A stretch of 64,000 nucleotides of DNA from the NCBI RefSeq assembly GCF_035594125.1, contig NC_087151.1, positions 32,492,693-32,556,692 on the forward strand, in the 5' to 3' direction. Source of the stretch: Scylla paramamosain (lineage: Eukaryota; Arthropoda; Malacostraca; Decapoda; Portunidae). The notes beneath the pieces were generated by a model, which saw only the letters and a list, made by a program, of their open reading frames with translations, was not told where the DNA came from and did no database searches. Positions 24,994 through 55,077 of this stretch are shown here, in pieces (position 1 is the first letter of the stretch; every line of letters begins with the position of its first letter). A program made the translations under genes and the position numbers.

Positions 24994-25862
24994 GTAAACT
25001 TTCACTCAACCAGGCGTCCTTGACAATGTTTACTTTCTTCCTTTGCAATAATTATCGCCACAATGGCTGATTGGTCTCGAAACACATTCATGCATTTGAT
25101 CCAAGACGCTGTAATATAGCCAGGTGGACACACTATTGTCATTAACAGAATGCTAACGAATTCCATTGCCATACACAATAACAATCAAAAGATAATAGTG
25201 ATTATCTACAAAATCAATCCAACTATAAATTAGAACCTACAACCCTTGCGACTGAAGTCTCTTTACTTCTACATCCCCACATCTTTGTAACTTGTCATGT
25301 CATACCACTGTCTGTCTGCCCCCAGCTGGAAGAAGTGGCGCACTTCACTTTCATGTGCGGTCAGAACGCCGTGTTCAGCCAGGACTCTCTTACCTGTGCC
25401 CACCCAAGCGAGAGTCTGCCGTGCTCTGAGGCGGCCGCCCACTATGAAGTGTCCAACGCAAACTTCGGCATCATCCCAGAGGAAAACCAAGAGTTCAGCG
25501 AACAGCCTGTAAGCTTACAGTAGTGGATAGCGTCCCTCTGACATCACACAAGCGGAAGGGTGACATCATGGTAAAGGGATTTAATTTCACATCTATAATA
25601 TATGCGGCCTTGCCTATGAGTTCAGTAAATTGAAGGGGCTCATGCGCAAGTGAAGAACTACGGTAAAACAAAATTGACACAACAATAAAAATGTTATACA
25701 GAATATTACATTTCTCTTACTGCTTTTATTCCCAAACGTAAAATCAAGAAAAATTTTTAGAGCCAACTTATCATCTGCCAGCTGGGTCATCTGTTTTACC
25801 TAATTCTGTTCTTTGTCTCGTAGGATATCTCTTCAGTGCGGTGCATTCAGACCGCGAAATAA
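24781..25862 (+). CDS. Secreted single-domain chitin-binding (CBM14/peritrophin-like) protein, three coding exons
   Basis: Exons are 24781-24993, 25326-25508 and 25824-25862 (TAA). All introns are phase 0 with GT-AG ends (GTAAAC/CCCAG, GTAAGC/CGTAG). The product is 144 residues. Residues 1-21 form a signal peptide (hydrophobic VLRLVVVVAAMAAGA). Residues about 37-120 carry six cysteines spaced C-x14-C-x5-C-x19-C-x12-C-x8-C, with the aromatic motif GYYAD and the FHVC block, which is the type-2 chitin-binding pattern. Family members bind chitin in cuticle or peritrophic matrix; arthropod proteins of this one-domain layout are often labelled U-scoloptoxin(01)-like by similarity, but nothing here points to venom. 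Exon 1 ends inside the domain, so splicing is needed to complete it. The last exon adds only 12 residues with a seventh cysteine. The ATG is the first in frame and precedes the signal peptide directly. An AATAAA lies at 26130. Confidence 0.88.
25326..25508 (+). CDS. Chitin-binding gene, coding exon 2
   Basis: 61 codons starting LEEVAHFTFMCGQ after CCCAG. It carries cysteines 4-6 (MCGQ, LTCAHP, LPCSE). The donor is CCT|GTAAGC, phase 0; reading on would stop after four codons. Confidence 0.85.
25824..25862 (+). CDS. Chitin-binding gene, terminal micro-coding exon
   Basis: Twelve codons plus TAA (DISSVRCIQTAK) follow the acceptor TTTGTCTCGTAG. Phase agrees with exon 2. Short terminal exons are easy to misjudge, so a longer read-through end cannot be excluded without transcripts. 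Confidence 0.6.
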   Translation, partial: DISSVRCIQTAK

Positions 25863-26006
25863 ACCAGCTGCTGATGTTCTCTAGAAAGTGTAAGGCTAAC
25901 ATTCCATGTACATGAGTACATCCCCGTATTTAGTTAATTGTCTACTTAAAAAAAAAAAAAAAAACGCAAGCGGTAATCAATCTTTTGACATTAACACACT
26001 GAATAG

Positions 26007-26007
<1 letters not shown>

Positions 26008-26099
<92 letters not shown>
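26008..26099 (+). repeat. (AAT)n microsatellite
   Basis: About 30 units with one extra A, in the presumed 3' UTR of the chitin-binding gene. Confidence 0.95.
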
Positions 26100-26100
<1 letters not shown>

Positions 26101-26129
26101 GTGATAAAGAAGTTAGTATGAATAGAATC

Positions 26130-26135
26130 AATAAA
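26130..26135 (+). promoter_or_regulatory. Polyadenylation signal, chitin-binding gene
   Basis: AATAAA about 270 nt after the TAA, followed by a GT-rich stretch (GTGTTGTTTCTG). The intervening 3' UTR would contain the (AAT)n tract at 26008-26099. Confidence 0.45.
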
Positions 26136-26235
26136 GTGTTGTTTCTGACACCTTAAATGTCAAATCAAATTCTTCGTTAGGAGGCACCGTTCTATCCCTT
26201 ATAGACTAAGCCTAGGGAAACCGGACGTAAAACAG

Positions 26236-26379
<144 letters not shown>

Positions 26380-26770
26380 AGATTAATTGTACACACTGTC
26401 ACAGCGTATTAAAAAAGGGGACTTATCCCGCAATTTTTTTTTTCGTATTTAATCAAGAACTTTTACATTTTATAAGATTTTTATGTAGATTTTTCTGTTT
26501 TTTTAAGGAACAGACGTGAAAAAAAAAGGAAAATTTATATTACAAAAATTCTGTCGACCTCACAAATTTGAATAACAAATAGAATTCAAGAAAAATAATC
26601 CTACAGTTTTTTTTTTTTTTTTTTTTTTTTTGAATCTGTAAAATGTCTGCCGGATTAGCATTGATCCATTTCCAACTTAAGAGTGCCAGCCAGACCCCAT
26701 CAAACAATAACACAATATAATAAGGTACCTCCGGAAAGCTCCAGAAAGATGAGGTTGTGGGGTCACTTAC

Positions 26771-27213
26771 TGCGTCTGTTTCAGTTATCACATGTTACAC
26801 AATATCCAAAACACCTTGCGTCTGTTTCACCTATCACACGTCACACAACGTCCAACATCTGACAGTTGTTACACGCTGTCTCCAATCTGGTGGTGGTGTG
26901 GATGAAAGTGATCTTCCATATAGGTTGTGGCATACCAATCCATTAACAAAATGCATGTCACCAAGTATAATCCCTTGCTCTGACAAGAAAGAAAAAAAAA
27001 TATCACAACATTACATTGCCACATATTACACAACATTCACACACTCCGACCTGACAGCTGTTTTACGTCATCACCTGGCAGAGAGTGTAAATAAAGGTGA
27101 TCTTACCCCTTGTACTGAACATATGGACAGACTATGGAGGCCTTGGTTGTGACTAGCATATCAATACATTGACGAAATCGCTTGTCACCAAGCATATTGT
27201 CCTGTTCTGATAG
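26771..27213 (+). repeat. Diverged tandem repeat upstream of the CNDP2 promoter
   Basis: Blocks recur in order: TGACAGTTGTTACACG (26860) with TGACAGCTGTTTTACG (27051), AAAGTGATCTT with AAAGGTGATCTT, and CATGTCACCAAG (26954) with CTTGTCACCAAG (27180). A partial extra copy of the first block (GCGTCTGTTTCA) is at 26772 and 26818. The period is roughly 190-230 bp with indels. Confidence 0.6.
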
Positions 27214-27322
27214 CACATGCACACTCATAAGCGTCCTCCAATTATGCCACACACCAGTCACTGAGATAGAGGTAAGATAGCTCATGCGGCCAGTTGTGTC
27301 TCGCCCCTGACTCAGCTGATTG

Positions 27323-27327
27323 TCAGT
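27323..27327 (+). promoter_or_regulatory. Initiator-like TCAGT of the dipeptidase gene
   Basis: TCAGT, the arthropod initiator consensus, lies 71 nt before the ATG at the start of a GC-rich, microsatellite-free leader. No TATA box is obvious. Placement of the transcription start here is inference. Confidence 0.35.
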
Positions 27328-27397
27328 ACCACCGCACCGGCCGGCCCGCCAGCGACGCCCACCACTGCCTCTCTTGTTTCTCTTTGGCACAGCAACC

Positions 27398-43041
<15,644 letters not shown>

Positions 43042-43060
43042 TGCATTCATTGGATTCTGA

Positions 43061-43066
43061 AATAAA
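43061..43066 (+). promoter_or_regulatory. Proximal polyadenylation signal of CNDP2
   Basis: AATAAA 19 nt after the TGA, followed by a GT-rich stretch. Further AATAAA hexamers at 43366 and near 43487 and 43537 could give longer 3' UTRs. Confidence 0.55.
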
Positions 43067-44798
43067 TGTTCATGTTATCTATTGTACCCTGAAGTAATTT
43101 TCTGATTTCTGTTAATTCCATATGGGTTAGCAAGCAAAGCCATGGAAGATGGAGTGGTGTTGCTACAGGATGATTTCATTTACAGTTCTCAGCCATAATG
43201 CTCAGACTGTCATGGTTGTGGTCTGTTGTGCCTTACATTTATAAACAGTTTGCAAAATGCTGAATTTTCATTAGTAAGAATCCCAAGTTTACACACTACA
43301 GTACTGTAAGATAAAATAGGAAATCCATGTTTCTGTAATAATGAACAGGTACACAAACAACTATGAATAAACCTCACATATGACAATGAGCGATGCTAGG
43401 TAAACTGTAATATCAGTGCCAGTGAAAAGTCAAACTTAATTTTTGTTTTTTGCATTGTTTACTGTTGTCTTTTTGTCTTCAAAGCAAACAATAAAGAAAA
43501 AAATTGTGATAAATACTACTCATGGGAAAAAATTGAGCTAATAAAGTTTGCAGTGTAAAGGACATTCTTACTTTTTGTTATAAATCTTCCTTTTTGTTAT
43601 AAAACATTTTCCTTGACTGGCAAAATAATTTCTTTTGTCTCCAGCAACTTATCCTTTGCTTAAGTATGTGTATGAATGTATCAGTGTTTAATAGTGTGTG
43701 ACAAGTGTAGCATCACATTTTGCTGTCTGCTCTTTCTTTTTGATCAAAACTTATTATTTTGTGACATGTAGTTTCATTAATATTGAGATGGTTTGTAAAC
43801 CACAACCAACAATGGCAAAGATCAGGCATGAACACTGCATACAACACTGGTGACTATAAAACAAACTAAGGAGATGAAAAGTGTTTGAATGATGTGTAAT
43901 GACTGAAACAAACATACCACAACATCTGGCAAAAAAAAAAAAGGGGGGGCCTGATACAGGGAGAAAAAAAAAAGAAAACACTATATTGATCTACAACCTA
44001 CAAAGGTTTGTGGGTAACTTTTTTTGTGTGACAGGCCATATCAAATGAATCAGAACAGAAATATAAAGAACAGTAAGAAGCAAATACTTGCCAGACTCAT
44101 ATAACTATTAGGGTCACCATTTAGTTCAAGGGGTATCATAAAAATTAACTCGATATTATATGCATATGCCTGGTTTATTGAAACAATTAAAATGAACTGC
44201 GAAACCCAAACTGCTGCAGAGTGAAAGTTGATGGAATTGAGTGGAGAAATCACTATCCATACATGTAGTGTGAAGTAAACCATTTATGAATGGAAGTGTT
44301 CGTGCACATATAAACTACGCATATATATAAAGCAGTTAGTCTTTTGTTCCAGCATAATCACCATTATTTATTATTCATTTTATTTTATTTTATTATTATT
44401 ATTATTTATTTATTTTTTTTGTGTGTGTAGCCCAGCTAAAGACAATAAACTTTTGGGAAATATCCTGTTAATTTGCTGTTTGCCTAAAATAGTTAAAACA
44501 AAGATTTTCATATAGAAGCCTGTTTATTATTTTTGGAGATGTTCCGATACTCCTCTTTTGTAACGGCTCGAATCATAGAAAAGGGGATAACATAAACAGG
44601 CAGAGAAATTCTGACTTACATGTGAAAGAATAGTGAATGTACTGGTAAACCCTGATGTCTCTAAAACGCACATCATAGAGATGAAAGCAGAGAGAAAGTC
44701 ATATGCAGTGAGGCAGCTGGAGGAGGGGAGATATGCAGTTCTCAACTTTTCAAGAGCAACGGTCATAGAAGTAACAGTAGATAAATGAAATCGATGCA
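43067..44798. other. Sequence downstream of CNDP2, no gene recognised
   Basis: AT-rich, with several AATAAA hexamers up to 43543 and no repeat until the CA tract at 44799. Confidence 0.7.
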
Positions 44799-44830
<32 letters not shown>

Positions 44831-45225
44831 AACTACTTTCTTCGTCCTATTTTCTTCCTGCTGTTCATCACGTAGTCTACATCCAGCTCTCACCTGCCTG
44901 CGTCCCGGACCAGCGAAGACCTCACAGACCTCACACAACGCCGCCTATTAAATCTGCTTGTGACCCACACCGACGCCCACACACCCTCCCATGATTACAG
45001 CTCTCCGTCGCCTTCCGTGTGTGGGAGGCATATTAGCTTCATTAATTCGTTCACTCCTACACATGGGGAAGTTACGGGAGTGATGGACGCCTTGGGATGG
45101 AATGAATACATCAGGAATAAAGGTACGTGGGTAAGTCTTTAGGCAATTATAAGGGAGAGAGAGGAATTAGTGATAAAAAATTGACTGTGTGTTATGGAGT
45201 ATATACGAAACTTATGGTGATTTCT

Positions 45226-45284
<59 letters not shown>

Positions 45285-45480
45285 TGTTTATATCCAAAAC
45301 CCACACGAGCGAGGCCACCGGTTGTTTAGAATAACAGAAGCCTTACGACATCCAATCCCACGCCGTCTATCTCATAACAGAGACCTCTTAAGTCTAGACA
45401 TGTTCCACCAATATGATTCATGAATGTTTATCTCTAGCAGCTGTCACTGAAGGATGGAGGTCTGCCAGATTATGTCTAGG

Positions 45481-45515
<35 letters not shown>
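44799..45515 (+). repeat. CA 44799-44827, GA 45228-45280, CA 45483-45515
   Basis: Three short dinucleotide tracts; no gene seen between them. Confidence 0.93.
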
Positions 45516-45517
<2 letters not shown>

Positions 45518-45818
45518 TAACGTTGTCTTTGTGTGAGCCCCATTTCCACTTATTAACTGTTGATGTAGATGGCAATCAATGCTGGAGGGATAATGCCTTT
45601 GCTGGACGGTGATGCTCCGGAGATTAATGTTCCTGACTGAGGGATAATGTCTACCTGAGCAGCGGATTGCTGGAGTGAAGCCGCCATGTTCCCTACAACT
45701 TGTCTGCGTATCTGTAACAATGAGCTTCTCCCGTGATGAATACATTTGAAGTTTTGATGGTGTTAAGGTGATATGGTCTGGGTAAGTGAGGTGAAAAAAA
45801 GACGATGCTTGTATACCA

Positions 45819-45988
<170 letters not shown>

Positions 45989-46814
45989 TTTCTCATATCG
46001 TGGGGTTCGGTATTTATTCCATCAGCCTATTTTTTTTTTTTTTTTCGGAGAATACGTTGTATCTAATCATACGTTTTGAAATAAAAATAAGAGGAATAAA
46101 TGCAAAATTTTAACAAAATACTCATATATCGCCATCAGTATATCGTTTTGCTGCAATGATCACACAGCTGTAAGTGAATGCCGTCACAAAATTCTCAACA
46201 ACAAATTTCTTTTGTTGATTACGCATACAAATTCTGTCCAAAGAATTAATCTTTTGCACACAATAGATCGTTAACTAATCTAACTTCATGGCCGCTACAT
46301 TGTAGCAAAAACACAACGATCTGAACAATGTGAGAGAACTAAAATAAAAGATCTCTCCGTTACTAAGTCGAAACAACGCTGAGTCATTATAGTTACTGAC
46401 AAACCACCAGGTAAGCGTCACAGGGTGTGAAATGTGTGTGTTTCAGTGTGATCAGCATTCAGCAAGCAACACAGGAGAGACAAGCCAGACAAGTCAGCAC
46501 CCTTCAGCACCCTTCAGCTACAGCCGCCTCCCTGCTCACGTCAGGAATCAAAGAATGGGAATGGTCAACCTCAATCTTATCAGTAAACTCTTAATGAGGG
46601 AGAATTTTCTTACGCACACTTGGAGATAAGAAAAAAAAGTTTTAAAGCAGAAGACGAAAGAAGGGTTTAAATGCTAATTCTGAACACCAAATCCAGGAAT
46701 GTAAAGAATGATAAATGATCAAATAAGCCATTAAACACCTGAGCAAAAATAGATAACAAAACTAACAAATGACATTAATAAATCGATGAATATATTAAGG
46801 ATATAAACTACGAC

Positions 46815-46939
46815 CACTCAACAGGTTTCAAGACACTTATCCTTCAATATTTGATGATCTTTTCTAACCTCTTCTTGGGGACTGGCGCCTTTGTGGGAAT
46901 TCTTTTGTACATTTCTTTTGCCCTTTTTCAGTGCTCCTC

Positions 46940-46945
<6 letters not shown>
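46815..46945 (+). mobile_element. LINE 3' end, second copy, running into a TA tract
   Basis: CAGGTTTCAAGACACTTATC, then TTCTTGGGGACTGGCGCC and CCTTTTTCAGTGCTCC match 7609-7850 in order without the ATT tract. (TA)n begins directly after it at about 46948. Confidence 0.5.

Positions 46946-46947
<2 letters not shown>

Positions 46948-47028
<81 letters not shown>
46948..47028 (+). repeat. (TA)n microsatellite at a LINE 3' end
   Basis: About 80 bp starting where LINE homology stops. Confidence 0.96.
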
Positions 47029-47029
<1 letters not shown>

Positions 47030-47430
47030 TTTTGACTTCTTAGGAGTGGTACGTATCCATATTTAAATTTTCTGAAAATTAAGGCACTAAAATAACTCAC
47101 TTTTTTTTTTATTGATATATACTATTTATATTAATATTCCTTTCTTGCTTTTTTATGATTTATTCATCTTAATTTTCGAGGAAACTTTTTAATCTCACAC
47201 ACACACACGCAGGTACGGACCTTTGTTGAAAATTGTGAAGAAAATTTAAATGTAAAAATTTTCATCTGATACTTGGGATATGTCCCTTACTTAAGAAAGA
47301 ACCATCGTACATATGTAAAATATTCTTTTGATTTGTAGGTATGTTGCATAACAGTATCTCACTTAAAAAACAAAATTTTGATTGATATATTCTTTTTATA
47401 TTAATATTCTTCTCTTACTTTTCATGATGA
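47027..47430 (+). repeat. Diverged direct duplication, period about 290 bp
   Basis: TATTCTTTTGACTT (47027) with TATTCTTTTGATTT (47322), and ATTGATATATACTATTTATA with ATTGATATATTCTTTTTATA followed by TTAATATTC in both. Confidence 0.55.
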
Positions 47431-47473
47431 AAGGCGAGTGATAAGCCAACATACATCTTATCATCGCTCTGAA

Positions 47474-47648
47474 GATCCGTATTTTAAAACGCTTTGCTCT
47501 CTCACCACGACTGTTTTTCAAGGACCACATAGATGATTATCCTGATTGTCAGGATTGTTTCTCCTGGTAATGATGCAGAAATCTTGCCACCTAGAGCCTT
47601 TTGAAAGAAGCCGGTTTATAATGCCGAAATGTTTCAGAATATGACCGT
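47474..47648 (+). mobile_element. MITE family A copy
   Basis: Starts GATCCGTATTTTAAAACGCT then TTGCTCTCTCACCACGACTG, and ends GCCGAAATGTTTCAGAATAT followed by GACC. It has an internal deletion relative to the 59 kb copy. Confidence 0.65.
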
Positions 47649-48841
47649 CAGTGATCCTGGAGTGGCGCTTTTGTGAGCGGATACCGCTCCGCTAAACACG
47701 CTGTCATGTTGTGTTTGATCACTTGTGTTATCATTAACTTCATCATCAGTATCTCTTTACTCGCTCTGACACTTCTTAATTACCTTTGATTCCCAGAGAA
47801 AAATCCGCAGTTGCAATTAAGCTCCTGAAAAGTTTCTTACAAGACAAAGAAGTGAGGAAGCGAACGAGCGCAAGAATGAAGGAAAAAACAACCGCATGCA
47901 AGTGATGCTCCTCAACGATGTACATGACACACACACACACACACACAGTGAAACACCTTATTAGGAAGCAAAGTCTTTTCACGGCGCAGACCTTACATAT
48001 TATATTTGTACTTTTTTTTTTTTTAATTATATGACACCGAAACAGCATCTGAGCAGATATTTCGCGTCAGAAACGAAAGATTCTCAGAAAAATTACTTGT
48101 CAATATCCGTGAAGGTTGTTAAATTGTGGCCCTGCCAACAAGCTCTCGCTCATTGGCTGAGAGCGCCCTCATGTTACGACTCACACGGAATACTTGAGAG
48201 GAAACGATGAAATTTCTCCACGAGGGATGCTTACTGTTAAATGCTGCCAAGTACTTCAAAGGTTCTGTAATATTTAGTGAAAACGTTAAATAACCTACAT
48301 TAAATAAATAAAATATGAATACACAAATAGAGATAACAAACAAATATGTATACAGATAGATAGATAAAGATGGATGGACGGATACAGGTTTACTGACCAT
48401 GAACTTGTTAGGACATCATTTTGAATACATACAAAGAATAGGGAAAAGACATCTACAATCCCGCAAAAAAGAAAAAAAAAAGAAATGAAACGACGATCAT
48501 GCTACAGGCTCTACAATACGACACACGGTACCCACACACCTTAAGATATTGGGCAAGGGTAACCAGCAAATAATAAAGGAAGGCAGGGTGGTGCGGGATC
48601 TATTCAAATTCTCTTGGAGAAACCCACCCTGCAATCACCCAGCAACCACCACCACCACCACCAACACTACCACCTGCTGCTTCAGGCTTCAAGGTTGCGA
48701 TCGCTTTTTATCGCCGTCAGAACTTCGTATGACATCAAGCACAGACTGTTTGTGGGTGTTTAGTTCCCGCCTGCGCACCTGTGAGAGTGACGAAGTTCAC
48801 TGGATGCAGATAGTTTCGTCTCCGCCCCCTCTCACTCTCTC

Positions 48842-48842
<1 letters not shown>
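47649..48842. other. No gene recognised; CA tract at 47928-47947
   Basis: Only short frames and A/T runs. Confidence 0.65.

Positions 48843-48928
<86 letters not shown>
48843..48928 (+). repeat. (CT)n microsatellite
   Basis: 86 bp. Confidence 0.97.
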
Positions 48929-50532
<1,604 letters not shown>

Positions 50533-51633
50533 AGTATCGTTTTTAGTCTTTCATATGAGTCGCTCTTTTCCATTTCCCCCTGAACACAATAATCCGGGAG
50601 CACTGACACTTGCCAGACTGCCAGTCATCGCTGCAAGTGGATGGGTGCAAACGAGTCTTTTCGAACGTGTGCGCGTGCAGGAATCAGCTAGCGTGTTTGT
50701 GTATGTACTTACTACCTGAGCCTCGTCTGGTACCCCATCTCATGAGGCACGCCGCCGCTGGAGTGGCGCAAGATCGAAACATCTTGGGGTGGCAGGGTCT
50801 TATCTCGCCACACCGTGCCAGACAAAGGGCCAGTTCCACAATCACCCTTTCTTTGTTTGTTAAGTAATCAACAAGACCACTTCATCCGTGATCGGGTTCT
50901 ACGGTCACCTTTGGCGACTTGTTTTCGTTTGGAAGCGTAAAAAAAAAAAGTTTATGGGGAAAGGTAGGGGCAAAGGCTGTATACAAAAAAAAAAAAAAAA
51001 AAAAAAAAAAAGAAATAACCGACTTCAGATGTAGAAAGGTTGACATTACATTTTACTTCATTCGTCCATCTAATGAGAGCCATGTTGACATCGCTTCACA
51101 AGGTTTGCTTACGGTTTTTGACACTCATGCTTATGACACTGGTGTTTTAAGTGATACACGCTTCCCTCTCTCCAAACAACTCTCATCCCCACTCCTACTC
51201 ACTTCCACTCCCCTTCCAGATCCTTTTCACCTTCCACTTCCTCTTGGTCCCTCTCGACTCCTACCCCTCTCCTCCAGCCCATCACCTCTTACCTTCTCCA
51301 ACCCCCTCTTCCCCCTCTCTCTCTTGCTACTCCCACCAGGATCCTCTTCTCTCCTCCCAAGAGAGCTCTCACATCTTTCCTCCCTCTCATGGAGACACAA
51401 GGCAGGTTGGCGCGCACCGACACACCTCCCTCCTCCAGACGTGAAACAGTTTAATTATGATGAAGCTGTCAGGCTTTGTGTACATGGAGACACTGACATA
51501 GCAAGTGCGTTAAGGTCTATCAGCAATTGCAACGTTATTTTGAATGAAGAGTCGTCAAAGGTGCTGGAATCAGGCTAGACGTCGGCAGTTTCCTGGATTC
51601 TCTGAGATTAACTTTTGTGGGGGAGGCCATTCA
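50533..51633. other. No gene recognised; A run at 50984-51011 and a C/T-rich stretch at 51160-51370
   Basis: A 219-codon frame crosses the A run and the pyrimidine stretch and reads poly-Lys then Pro/Ser/Leu-rich sequence. I treat it as compositional. Confidence 0.6.
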
Positions 51634-51853
51634 GGTTCATATTCTAAAACATTACACTCTGAGCGCTCACCAGGATTATTTTCAAAGGTCAGGGACGATT
51701 TTTCACGTTCTCACAGGTATTGCTCCCATGGCTGGCGAAGAATTCCTTATTTAACTATCGTTACATCTATGCACTCTTGAAATCCCCAGCAGCTTCCACT
51801 ATAGCTGGCCATAACTAGTCGAGTTACTGCGCCGAAACGTTTGAAAATACAAA
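51634..51853 (+). mobile_element. MITE family A copy
   Basis: Starts GGTTCATATTCTAAAACATT, carries CTCACCAGGATTATTTTCAA, and ends GCCGAAACGTTTGAAAATAC. Confidence 0.6.
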
Positions 51854-52250
51854 GCTCTGACTTTAAAGTCACGATCTGATCTGGCGGAATGATATCACGT
51901 CCAATATTGCTGAGAGCTCCACTGATACAATCTTAGTAAATTATGAGTGCGAGGATGCGGGGCTAGAGTAAAACATCCATTAGATTAATTATTAGAAGGA
52001 ATTACTGAAATTGACCAACATAAACAAATTAAATACATATTTCAGATAATCATAAATTGATAATTTCATAAAATCTGCGGACAACACGTCAAACATTGGA
52101 ATGTAACGTTACGGATGGAATTAAACCTTCAACACACAGACATTTGTAAGATTAAGTGTTCCCTACAAGACTTTAAGCAACACAGCACATTCAAATGCGG
52201 TTTCTCAAGACTTGACTCAGAACACTTGGTCAGTTCTGTATTATTCTGTA

Positions 52251-52361
<111 letters not shown>

Positions 52362-52420
52362 GAGTATATTCCACCAACAAGATTATACGTCCTGTCATTC
52401 CTTGCGTGGATCAAACAGAG

Positions 52421-52628
52421 GACCATATTCTGAAACATTTCCGCGACGCACAAGACTCTAGTTAAAGTTACACAGGTTTTTAAGAGCGATTTTTACTGTT
52501 TTAGTAACAGATTAACAATATTTCTGCAACATTCAACAGGAGAAACAGTCTTGAGTATCCGGCTAGTCATCTGTGTGGTCTTTGAAAATTATCGTAGTGG
52601 GAAAACAAAGCGCTCCTGAATATGGACC
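52421..52628 (-). mobile_element. MITE family A copy
   Basis: The left end GACCATATTCTGAAACATTT and the right end CTCCTGAATATGGACC are inverted. The interior CTCTAGTTAAAGTTACACAG closely matches the 2591-2788 copy, so the two are orthologous in orientation and structure. It begins 60 bp after the TA tract at 52254-52361. Confidence 0.75.
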
Positions 52629-53107
52629 AGAATTCCGCGGCCACAGCCTGAGGGAAATACACTCACTATCCGAATAATAATGGTAAGGATGAAAGTTAAA
52701 CAGAGGTAAGCGTTTCTCACAAATACACCTGACTAAAACCTGCAAAGTATTAGCAGAACATAGTTAAATTTCAGCATCGTCACCTACATCTAGGCCATAC
52801 ATAGGTCATGACTTCTATGTGGGAAATGAAACACTACCACCGACTGAGTATGAAACGGCGTAGCAAAATGACTTCCGATGACTTCTTTCACTTCCTTACC
52901 GTAACAAGTACAGGAAGTGATGAATTCTCGCCACTCAGGCTTAGCTAGAGACTCACAACGCCTCTACAACATCCAAAGAAAATAGTTTTTTGTCTTCATT
53001 GTCTCCTTTTTTCTTCTCCTGTCTATCTGTCTTTTTGTTTACCTCTCACGATGTCTACCCGCCAGACTGTCTCTACTTCCCCCTCCTTTGTTTAATCTAT
53101 GCATCAG

Positions 53108-53109
<2 letters not shown>

Positions 53110-53174
<65 letters not shown>
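53110..53174 (+). repeat. (CT)n microsatellite
   Basis: 65 bp. Confidence 0.97.
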
Positions 53175-53175
<1 letters not shown>

Positions 53176-53640
53176 ACTATCTGCTTTATGCAGCTAAGCG
53201 TCACGCAACACTAATGGCTTTTCGTCTCACGCTGGTTTTACGGCTAAGAGGCACAGCAGCTTAGGACAATACAAGAGTGATGCACGTACCTGCACCAACA
53301 CGCAGTAGAAATACCAAACTATATAAAAGAAAAACAAGAGGAGAGCGAGGTAAAAAAAAAACAAAAAAAAAAACGCGCGCGCACACAAAAGATCTAAGTA
53401 AATTCAAGAGTGAAAAAAAAGACTGAAAAGTGCTTCAAAAATTAATAAAAACAACATAATCACAATAATTATTAAGACGTGTACTAATCACTGCAATTTT
53501 CCGCAGGCTTGATGAGGGAAGGGGAAGCGGCAGCCCCTCGGGAAGGCTGCGTGAGCGTGACTCTCGTCCAAGTACCTGATTATTAAAGTGGCAACGACGC
53601 CCGCGAGTCTGAAACAAAGGCGAGCACGTCTGCTGCGATG

Positions 53641-53813
53641 TGGCGGTGGTGGTGGTGGTGGTGGTGGTGGTGGTTGAGAGATGGAAGGAGGGAGGGAGAG
53701 AGGAGCGCTGCTGGTAGTGCCTAGGGGATTACAACTTTGTGAAGACGAATGGAAGCATGAAACAAGGAGAATATGGAGAGGGAATGAGGATGGAAGGGTA
53801 ATAATATGGCACC

Positions 53814-53857
<44 letters not shown>

Positions 53858-54787
53858 AATGGCGAAATGCAGGCAAGGAATAACGTTAAAGAAAGGACGA
53901 GGAGAGGCAAAAAGAGAGAGAGAGAGAGAGAAAAAAAAAAAACGAGGTAGGTCTAGCGTTTTCTGCTTTGCATGCAAGTGTATTCGGCCTTTCACATGCT
54001 CTTAATGGAACGTCCTGTGCCTCTTGTTGCAGCCTTAGCACGTGTACAGGCTGCGGGGGCGAGGGGGAGGAAAGGAGGGAAGGAGGGAGGGAGAGAAGGG
54101 CAGAGGGAGGAGAGGAGAGGAGAGTGGATTGAGTACGAGGCAATGTTACTTAGTTCACCGCTGGCGTAAAAGAGTCTTGGCTGGATACGTTGTGAATCAG
54201 ACCTGAAGCCCTTAAGAAGTGAGTGACTGCCTGGGGGAAGAAGGACTGGGCAAGGTGAGGTGAGGTGAAATGAGATGAGGTGAGTGGGTACGTGGCCCTG
54301 ATGACACACACACACACACATGCATTTTCTTCTTCTTTTTTTTTTTTTTTTTTTTTTAGGGACCTGTGCACTCACTAATAAAAGGACTGAGCTCAGGTGT
54401 GACATTTTAGAGTCCCGAGTCCCTTTCACATTTCACAGCGTTGAGTGGGTTTTTAAAAGTTATTCCAGTGCAGTATATTGCGTCCTGGCTCTGCGGCAAG
54501 GAAAGGGTTAGTCGGGGAGGGGAGAGTGGGTAGGAAGAGGAGGAGGAGGAGGAGGAGGAGGATGCAAGTGCACACGCTCATGGCAGAGGACGGTATGCGC
54601 TCCCCTCGCTGCTAAAATCCAACATTTACCTAGAAAATAAAATGAAATAAAACACGTAAATGTACAAGATTTTTTTTTCTCTTCACATTAGATGCGAACT
54701 GAATGTAGTGCAGAAAAAAAAAAAAGATAAAAGAACATCACATTTACAGTACTGCAATATTATACGATCCTAACAACAACAAAAGCA

Positions 54788-54828
<41 letters not shown>
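53641..54828 (+). repeat. Microsatellite-rich stretch: GGT, CA, GA, T run, GGA, CA
   Basis: GGT 53641-53674, CA 53817-53855, GA/A 53911-53943, CA 54304-54320 with T run 54338-54357, GGA 54537-54561 and CA 54788-54828. No gene seen between them. Confidence 0.9.
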
Positions 54829-54831
<3 letters not shown>

Positions 54832-55077
54832 AATTTCAGAGTATGCCGGTGGAAACACAGGTATGTACGTGCGACAGTTTCCTGTTCGCCTTGCTAAACT
54901 TACTTGTGCTTAGGGAATGTTTGCCCGTACACATTACAGCGCTGAATAATTATTATGAGCGATGAGCTGATTGTGACTGGTCGCCCAAAGATGACGGAAG
55001 AGTTATGAAGTGACTAAGCAATATCTGAATTAACTATCAACCCGGATCATGGTATTGTCATTATCATTGTTATTATC

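Noticed and set aside
50919..51578. 219-codon open frame on the + strand
   Set aside because: It crosses a 28-base A run and a pyrimidine-rich stretch, giving poly-Lys and Pro/Ser/Leu-rich sequence. Both flanking parts are short and resemble no family I know.
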